DNA of 47,428 nucleotides from assembly GCA_004296775.1 (NCBI GenBank), contig RHGE01000047.1:1-47428 (forward strand). Direction: 5' to 3'. This document shows, one piece after another, positions 42,905 through 47,428 of the stretch. The first letter of the stretch is position 1. Every line of letters starts with the position of its first letter. Under the pieces are notes generated by a model. The model was not told the origin of the DNA. It was given only the letters and a program-made list of their open reading frames with translations, and ran no database searches. Made by a program: the position numbers and the translations under genes. Source of the stretch: Marinilabiliaceae bacterium JC017. GTDB lineage: Bacteria > Bacteroidota > Bacteroidia > Bacteroidales > Marinilabiliaceae.

Positions 42905-45268
42905 CTAAAAATTTTCATATTCAGTACGTCGAATAATCTCTTCCTGCAACTCAGGTGTCAGATCATTGAAGTAGTCACTATACCCAGCCACCCGGACGAT
43001 CAAATCACCGTATTTCTCAGGATGCTTTTGAGCTTTACGTAAAGTGTCAGCATTCACCACATTAAACTGAATGTGGTGCCCATCCATTCTAAAATAGCTC
43101 CTAATCAGCTGAGTCAGACTATTAACTCCTTCTGTACCTTCAAAAAACTGAGGCGCAAACTTCATGTTAAGCAAAGTACCGCCAGTGCGCAAATGATCAA
43201 TCTTTGACATGGTATTAATTACGGCAGTAGGCCCTTTTCGATCGGCACCCTGTACCGGTGAGATCCCTTCAGACAAGGCTTCACCTGCTTTACGTCCATC
43301 GGTGGATGCCAACATTACTTGCCCAAAATACACATGACTGGTAGTTGGTAACAAATTGATCCGAAAAGCACCCCCGCGAGCTGTTGGACGACCGTTTACA
43401 GCATTATAGAAGATTTCAAATACTTCCCGCGCCTGATCGTCAGCATAATCATCATCATTACCATACTTGGGCGTATTGTTAATTAAATCATAACGCAACG
43501 CTTCGTGCCCTTCAAAGTTATCATCCAACACTTTCACAAATGCATCCAGTGTCAGACTATTTTTATCATACACATGATACTTAATCGCTGTTAAGCTATC
43601 GGTGATGGTTCCCATTCCTACTCCCTGAATATAGGAGGTATTGTACCGGGCACCGCCTGCATTATAGTCACGTCCTTGGGCAATACAATCATCAATGATA
43701 ATTGACAAAAATGGCACCGGCAGGTTACGACCAATAATGCTCTCTATTTTATTGTTTCCTTCTATTTTAATATCGATGAAATAGTTCACCTGTTTCTTAT
43801 ATGCTTCCATCAAATCATTTAACGATTCAAACGAAGCAGGATCCCCGGTTTCAATACCAATTTTCTTTCCGGTACGCGGATCGGTACCATTGTGCAGTGT
43901 TATCTCCAGCACTTTTGATAGATTAAAGTAACCGGTCAACCAGTAGGCCTCTTTTCCAAAGGCTCCTGTCTCCACACAACCACTGGCGCCGCCATCACGG
44001 GAATCTTCCAGCGATTTGCCCTGACGCAACAACTCCTGAACAATGGCATCGGTATTAAAGATAGATGGTTGCCCAAATCCGGTTTTGGTAATCTGCAATA
44101 CCCGGTGGATATACCGATCAGGATTCTTTTTACTAACCTGTGCCATGGAACTAGGCTGCAACAAACGCATCTCTTCAATCACATCAAGTATCAGAAAAGA
44201 GAGCTCATTAACGGCATCCGATCCATCGGTTTTAACACCGCCAACATTAATCAGTGCAAAGTCAGTGTAAGTATTACTCTCCTTCGCTGTAACACCCATC
44301 TTTGGCGGGGCAGGCTGGTTATTAAACTTCACCCAGAAAGACATCAAAAGCTCTTTGGCTTGTTCCTTTGTCAATCGACCCTCTTTGATATCCCGTACAT
44401 AAAATGGATAAAGGTGTTGATCCAGACGCCCGGGATTAAATGAATCCCATGGATTAACCTCTGTGATAACCCCCAGGTGAACAAACCAATAATATTGCAA
44501 AGCTTCATGGAATGTCTTGGGCGCATTAGCCGGCACATTACGACAAACAACCGCCATCTCCTCCAGTTCCTTTTTCCGATCTGAATCCTGCTCGTCATTT
44601 GCCAATTGAGTCAACTTATCAGCATGTCTTTGAGCAAAGCCTATGATGGCATCCGCAGCAATATCCATAGCCTTTAATTCCTCTAGCTTATCGTAAGCCT
44701 GCGGATCATTAAAAAAGTCAATCGCATCAATGCCATTTTGAATTTCAGCTTTGAAATCCAACATCCCTTTGCGATAAAGCTTCCCGTCAGCCACGGTATG
44801 ACCCGGCGCACGCTGTTCCTGAAACTCGGTAAAAACACCTGCTTCATAAGCATTCTTCCACTCCGGTGACATTAAGGCCATTATTTTATCCCGGTTACTC
44901 TTACCTTTCCAGTAAGGTATAATGGTCTCTTCATAGTCTTTCTTCATTTTCTCATCCACCTTGAAAGATACTTTCGGACGTTGATCCAGCACTTCCAGGT
45001 CTTCAAGGGTATGAAGAGAAACTTCAGGATAAGTTGGTGTTGCCTTAGGAGAAGGCCCTCTTTCCCCGACGATTAATTCACCGTCAAGAATATTTATGTA
45101 TTTATTAGAGAGAATATACTTAAAGGACATCGCTCTTCGGACCGGGGCACTTATCTCCCTTGCTTCAGAGCTTTGATAAAATTCTGTCAACAATAAAGCA
45201 CGCTCTTCTGATAGAGAGTTCACTGCCTCCAATGTCTGTTGTCTTAATTTCTTTATTCTATCGTTCAT
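42905..45268 (-). CDS. hypD: glycyl radical enzyme, trans-4-hydroxy-L-proline dehydratase type
   Basis: A 787-residue glycyl radical enzyme. The ATG at 45268 (MNDRIKKL) is preferred over the upstream start, which overlaps the activase gene. Thiyl Cys C431 and catalytic Glu E433 lie in GASGCVETGAFGKE; the glycyl radical loop is VRVAGYSDYF (G762). Compared from memory with the clostridial HypD active site (C434, E436, G765, D278, D339, S334, T645, H160, F152, Y450), every residue is present here at an offset of -3: D275, D336, S331, T642, H157, F149 and Y447. The enzyme dehydrates trans-4-hydroxyproline to 1-pyrroline-5-carboxylate, which ProC reduces to proline; no proC gene is nearby. It is oxygen-sensitive, so anaerobic use is expected. 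Its activase gene lies 19 bases upstream. Confidence 0.88.
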   Translation of the reverse strand: MNDRIKKLRQQTLEAVNSLSEERALLLTEFYQSSEAREISAPVRRAMSFKYILSNKYINILDGELIVGERGPSPKATPTYPEVSLHTLEDLEVLDQRPKVSFKVDEKMKKDYEETIIPYWKGKSNRDKIMALMSPEWKNAYEAGVFTEFQEQRAPGHTVADGKLYRKGMLDFKAEIQNGIDAIDFFNDPQAYDKLEELKAMDIAADAIIGFAQRHADKLTQLANDEQDSDRKKELEEMAVVCRNVPANAPKTFHEALQYYWFVHLGVITEVNPWDSFNPGRLDQHLYPFYVRDIKEGRLTKEQAKELLMSFWVKFNNQPAPPKMGVTAKESNTYTDFALINVGGVKTDGSDAVNELSFLILDVIEEMRLLQPSSMAQVSKKNPDRYIHRVLQITKTGFGQPSIFNTDAIVQELLRQGKSLEDSRDGGASGCVETGAFGKEAYWLTGYFNLSKVLEITLHNGTDPRTGKKIGIETGDPASFESLNDLMEAYKKQVNYFIDIKIEGNNKIESIIGRNLPVPFLSIIIDDCIAQGRDYNAGGARYNTSYIQGVGMGTITDSLTAIKYHVYDKNSLTLDAFVKVLDDNFEGHEALRYDLINNTPKYGNDDDYADDQAREVFEIFYNAVNGRPTARGGAFRINLLPTTSHVYFGQVMLASTDGRKAGEALSEGISPVQGADRKGPTAVINTMSKIDHLRTGGTLLNMKFAPQFFEGTEGVNSLTQLIRSYFRMDGHHIQFNVVNADTLRKAQKHPEKYGDLIVRVAGYSDYFNDLTPELQEEIIRRTEYENF

Positions 45269-45287
45269 TGTTTCAAAGTTTAAATTG

Positions 45288-46085
45288 TTAACCGCCAATC
45301 TTAACCTCCACACCCAATTTTATGAATCTCTCTTTTAATGGTTCCAGATCTGCCTTGGAAAGAGATGCTGTACCATCCATCTTAAATGGTAAATCAAAGC
45401 GTTCATATTTACCCCGGGCAATGTTGTGATATGGCAATAAGTGTAACTCATTCAACCTACCCCGGTAAACCTCCAACAACATTTCCAGGGCCTTTAATTG
45501 AGAAGACTCATCGTTCAATCCGGGAATAACAGGATAACGAATAATCACCCGTTTTCCTTTCTCCAGAATAAACGCCAGATTATCTAACACCTGTTTATTT
45601 GAAACCCCTGTATAATTACGATGCTTCTCATCGTTCAGGTGTTTGATATCATATAAAAACAGGTCAACATTATCGATTACTTTTACAAGATGCTCATGAG
45701 CCACAAAACCACTGGTATCTACAGCAACGTGCAACCCCTGATCATGACAAGCTTTTGTAGCTGCAGCCAAAAAATCAGGCTGCATAAAAGGTTCGCCACC
45801 GGAGAAAGTCACGCCTCCGCCTGACTCTTCATAAAACATACTGTCCCTTAACACTTCCGTCATAAGTTCTTCAACCGATACCTCACGACCGATTTTCTCC
45901 TTGACATCAAAGGTTTTACCATCAAGTTTGACAGTACGGGTTATGTCTTGAACAGACTTCTTTAAGCTCTCAGGATTATGACACCACCAACAACGCAACG
46001 GACAACCTTTCAAAAATACAGTTGTACGAATGCCAGGCCCATCATGCACTGCATAACGCTTAACATCAAATATTACACCTGTCAT
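45288..46085 (-). CDS. glycyl radical enzyme activase (radical SAM)
   Basis: A 265-residue radical SAM enzyme with the CxxxCxxC motif KGCPLRCWWCHNPES (C28, C32, C35), which binds the catalytic iron-sulfur cluster. It has the activase signature DGPGIRTTVFLKG before it, GGGVTFSGGEP (the SAM-binding GGE motif) and YDIKHLND. It abstracts a hydrogen from the glycine of the enzyme encoded next downstream. Between the cluster motif and GGGVTFSG (about residues 40-88) there are no additional cysteines, so the two extra clusters of the ferredoxin-like insert common in non-PFL activases are absent. It is the first gene of the pair. Confidence 0.93.
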   Translation of the reverse strand: MTGVIFDVKRYAVHDGPGIRTTVFLKGCPLRCWWCHNPESLKKSVQDITRTVKLDGKTFDVKEKIGREVSVEELMTEVLRDSMFYEESGGGVTFSGGEPFMQPDFLAAATKACHDQGLHVAVDTSGFVAHEHLVKVIDNVDLFLYDIKHLNDEKHRNYTGVSNKQVLDNLAFILEKGKRVIIRYPVIPGLNDESSQLKALEMLLEVYRGRLNELHLLPYHNIARGKYERFDLPFKMDGTASLSKADLEPLKERFIKLGVEVKIGG

Positions 46086-46727
46086 AAACAGGAATTTTAA
46101 AAGTTATTAATAGTAATTAGAAAAGAATATACAGGAAGGTAACCGGATCAATTTATCCAGCATTCGTAAAGTCCCTTTCCGGACTTATTAAGGGTATTAT
46201 ATGTCCTATTTCTTTGAACCATCTATAATAAGATCTGCGGGTAAATTTAGTATATTTTTCAAATCTTAAATCATGAGAAAAATCAATTTATTAAAATTAT
46301 ATCTAAAAAAGCTTAATATTTTCAATTCCACCAGGCTTTTCAATACTATTTAAAGTATTGCCATCAAAACAAAATATTGCCTCCATGAATAGCAGAAGTC
46401 AATTACCAAAAAATACTTACAAAATCACCGTTAAGGCCTAAAAATACAGACGTTAATCTCAATCATCATTAATTATTGACACAACATCGCAACATTCGCA
46501 TATAAAAAAGTACGCTCCCCCCTTAAGAAAACATAGATGTCCATTCAATCCGACTATATTTTATGATCATTGTTCTTCTTTCCTCTTGTTAAAACAGTCC
46601 ATAAAAAAGTCTTTGTATGCTTTAACCCTTTCTCTTTTCTAATCAAACTAACATCATTTTCATTGATTTGATGGATTTTAATATTTAATTTGCGCAACAT
46701 CAATATTAACCCACAAAATCTCAAATC
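46086..46727. other. AT-rich gap upstream of the activase and lipoprotein genes
   Basis: Divergent promoter region of 642 bases with no gene. It contains a 6-bp inverted repeat AAGTCC-CTTTCC-GGACTT at 46169-46186, about 85 bases upstream of the activase start. No FNR-type TTGATnnnnATCAA site was seen. An approximate promoter sequence, TTAATTTG, lies at about 46685-46692 before the lipoprotein gene. Confidence 0.3.
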
Positions 46728-47279
46728 ATGAAAACATTTGTATCAATATTCTCAGTTACCATCTTGCTGTCACTATCATCATGCCAGCAAAACAACGATA
46801 ACCCTCACCCCGATGAGCCAGCTCTTGAAGATCAGGAATTCTATTTTAATGCCTTGGTAAACAACCAATACTGGGAGGCAGATACCGCTGCTGTATATCT
46901 TGCCATTGGCTACGACACATTCACTAATGACTCCTCCTATAGCATCACGGCTAATCACTTAACAGATAAAAATGCCATTCAGCTATGTTTTCCTAAGGTT
47001 AAATCCCCTGGTACATTCGCCATTTATAAAACGACCAAACGCTTACCCCATGCGCTATTCAATAACTATAGCGCATTACCATCCGGTCATAAAATCTACG
47101 CCACTCCAAATATCGTTAATTGGGATACACCCGTCTCTGAACAGATTGGAGAAGTATCAATCAAACTAATTAAAAGAGATTACATAAAGGCTACATTCAA
47201 CTTCACCGCTTATACAAGTCAGTATGCAGATACAATAAGCGTAACTGAAGGTGAATTCTTTATGAAATGGGGTAATTAA
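46728..47279 (+). CDS. DUF6252-like lipoprotein
   Basis: A 183-residue lipoprotein (lipobox LSSC, C19). The mature part opens with FYFNALVNNQYWEADTAAVY, the same 'xFxAxxNGxxWxAD' pattern as the DUF6252-like lipoprotein at 35214. It is followed by strand-rich sequence (NAIQLCFPKVKSPGTFAIYKT) and ends in TISVTEGEFFMKW. Function is unknown. It stands alone on the plus strand, divergent from the activase. Confidence 0.78.
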   Translation: MKTFVSIFSVTILLSLSSCQQNNDNPHPDEPALEDQEFYFNALVNNQYWEADTAAVYLAIGYDTFTNDSSYSITANHLTDKNAIQLCFPKVKSPGTFAIYKTTKRLPHALFNNYSALPSGHKIYATPNIVNWDTPVSEQIGEVSIKLIKRDYIKATFNFTAYTSQYADTISVTEGEFFMKWGN

Positions 47280-47333
47280 CAAATGAAGTTTCCCAGGTCA
47301 TTATTAGCTGATTTACAGAGGATATAAAAGAAA

Positions 47334-47428
47334 ATAAGTAGTGGAAAAATGATTTTAAAATGCTATATTTGAGTTAGTTACAAGACAAAAAGCAATTTGT
47401 AATCAAAACCACTACTTATGCAATCAAA
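47334..47428 (+). other. possible start of a mobile element or gene cut by the window edge
   Basis: An 11-bp perfect inverted repeat, ATAAGTAGTGG (47334-47344) and CCACTACTTAT (47409-47419), brackets a TATATTTG box (47364-47371), which matches TAnnTTTG. An ATG overlaps the second arm at 47418 and opens Met-Gln-Ser before the end. Too little sequence remains to identify the gene; an insertion sequence end is one option. Confidence 0.35.

Noticed and set aside
46169-46186. FNR- or CRP-type operator upstream of the activase
   Set aside because: Only a 6-base inverted repeat (AAGTCC/GGACTT) was found, which does not match either consensus.

Overview
The window looks like a chromosomal segment of an AT-rich member of the Bacteroidota, most likely an anaerobic or facultative Bacteroidales/Marinilabiliales-type organism. 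The evidence is a protein with a type IX secretion (T9SS) C-terminal sorting domain, many lipoproteins with short Bacteroidota-style signal peptides, a LytS/LytTR two-component pair, DUF6252-like lipoproteins, promoter-like TAnnTTTG boxes, and an oxygen-sensitive glycyl radical enzyme with its activase. No tRNA, rRNA, CRISPR array or complete transposase was recognised.

Layout. 0-3.6 kb: a secreted repeat-rich T9SS cargo protein and a secreted PHP-domain phosphoesterase. 3.9-5.7 kb: LytTR response regulator and histidine kinase. 6.4-12.1 kb: a tripartite RND efflux operon on the minus strand (adaptor, pump, outer-membrane channel). 12.5-16.5 kb: a small GyrI-like protein, an M28 aminopeptidase, a small membrane protein and a DUF3108-like protein. 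16.6-19.1 kb: a soluble-looking PAS/GAF/PAS/PAS histidine kinase. 19.5-25.7 kb: a GH2 beta-mannosidase lipoprotein and an unusual membrane regulator (LamG, kelch, membrane helix, winged helix). 26.4-32.0 kb: two FKBP prolyl isomerases, MnmD, a MATE transporter and DNA polymerase IV. 32.2-40.1 kb: a putative secreted gluzincin metalloprotease, two outer-membrane proteins, a DUF6252 lipoprotein and two paralogous surface-type lipoproteins. 40.4-42.8 kb: a decayed histidine kinase fragment, an ArsC-like protein and an S37 peptidase. 42.9-46.1 kb: a glycyl radical enzyme whose catalytic residues match trans-4-hydroxy-L-proline dehydratase (HypD), with its radical SAM activase. 46.7 kb to the end: a DUF6252-like lipoprotein, then a promoter and the first codons of a gene cut by the window edge.

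The most striking non-genic content is repetitive DNA. There are six intergenic tandem arrays: two of a 10-bp unit, and one each of 15, 22, 23 and 42 bp. At least three dispersed repeat families are also present in more than one intergenic gap. The 10-bp array near 22.3-23.0 kb has an arithmetic structure: five copies of a constant core separated by 56 + 10n bases (n = 10, 5, 8, 4).

Functionally, the segment combines uptake and degradation (mannosidase, M28 and S37 peptidases, hydroxyproline dehydratase), envelope maintenance and efflux (RND, MATE, FKBP lipoprotein, outer-membrane barrels) and signalling. Hydroxyproline use together with extracellular peptidases suggests growth on collagen-like or plant cell-wall glycoprotein material; that is inference. 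All family calls come from reading motifs, without database searches.
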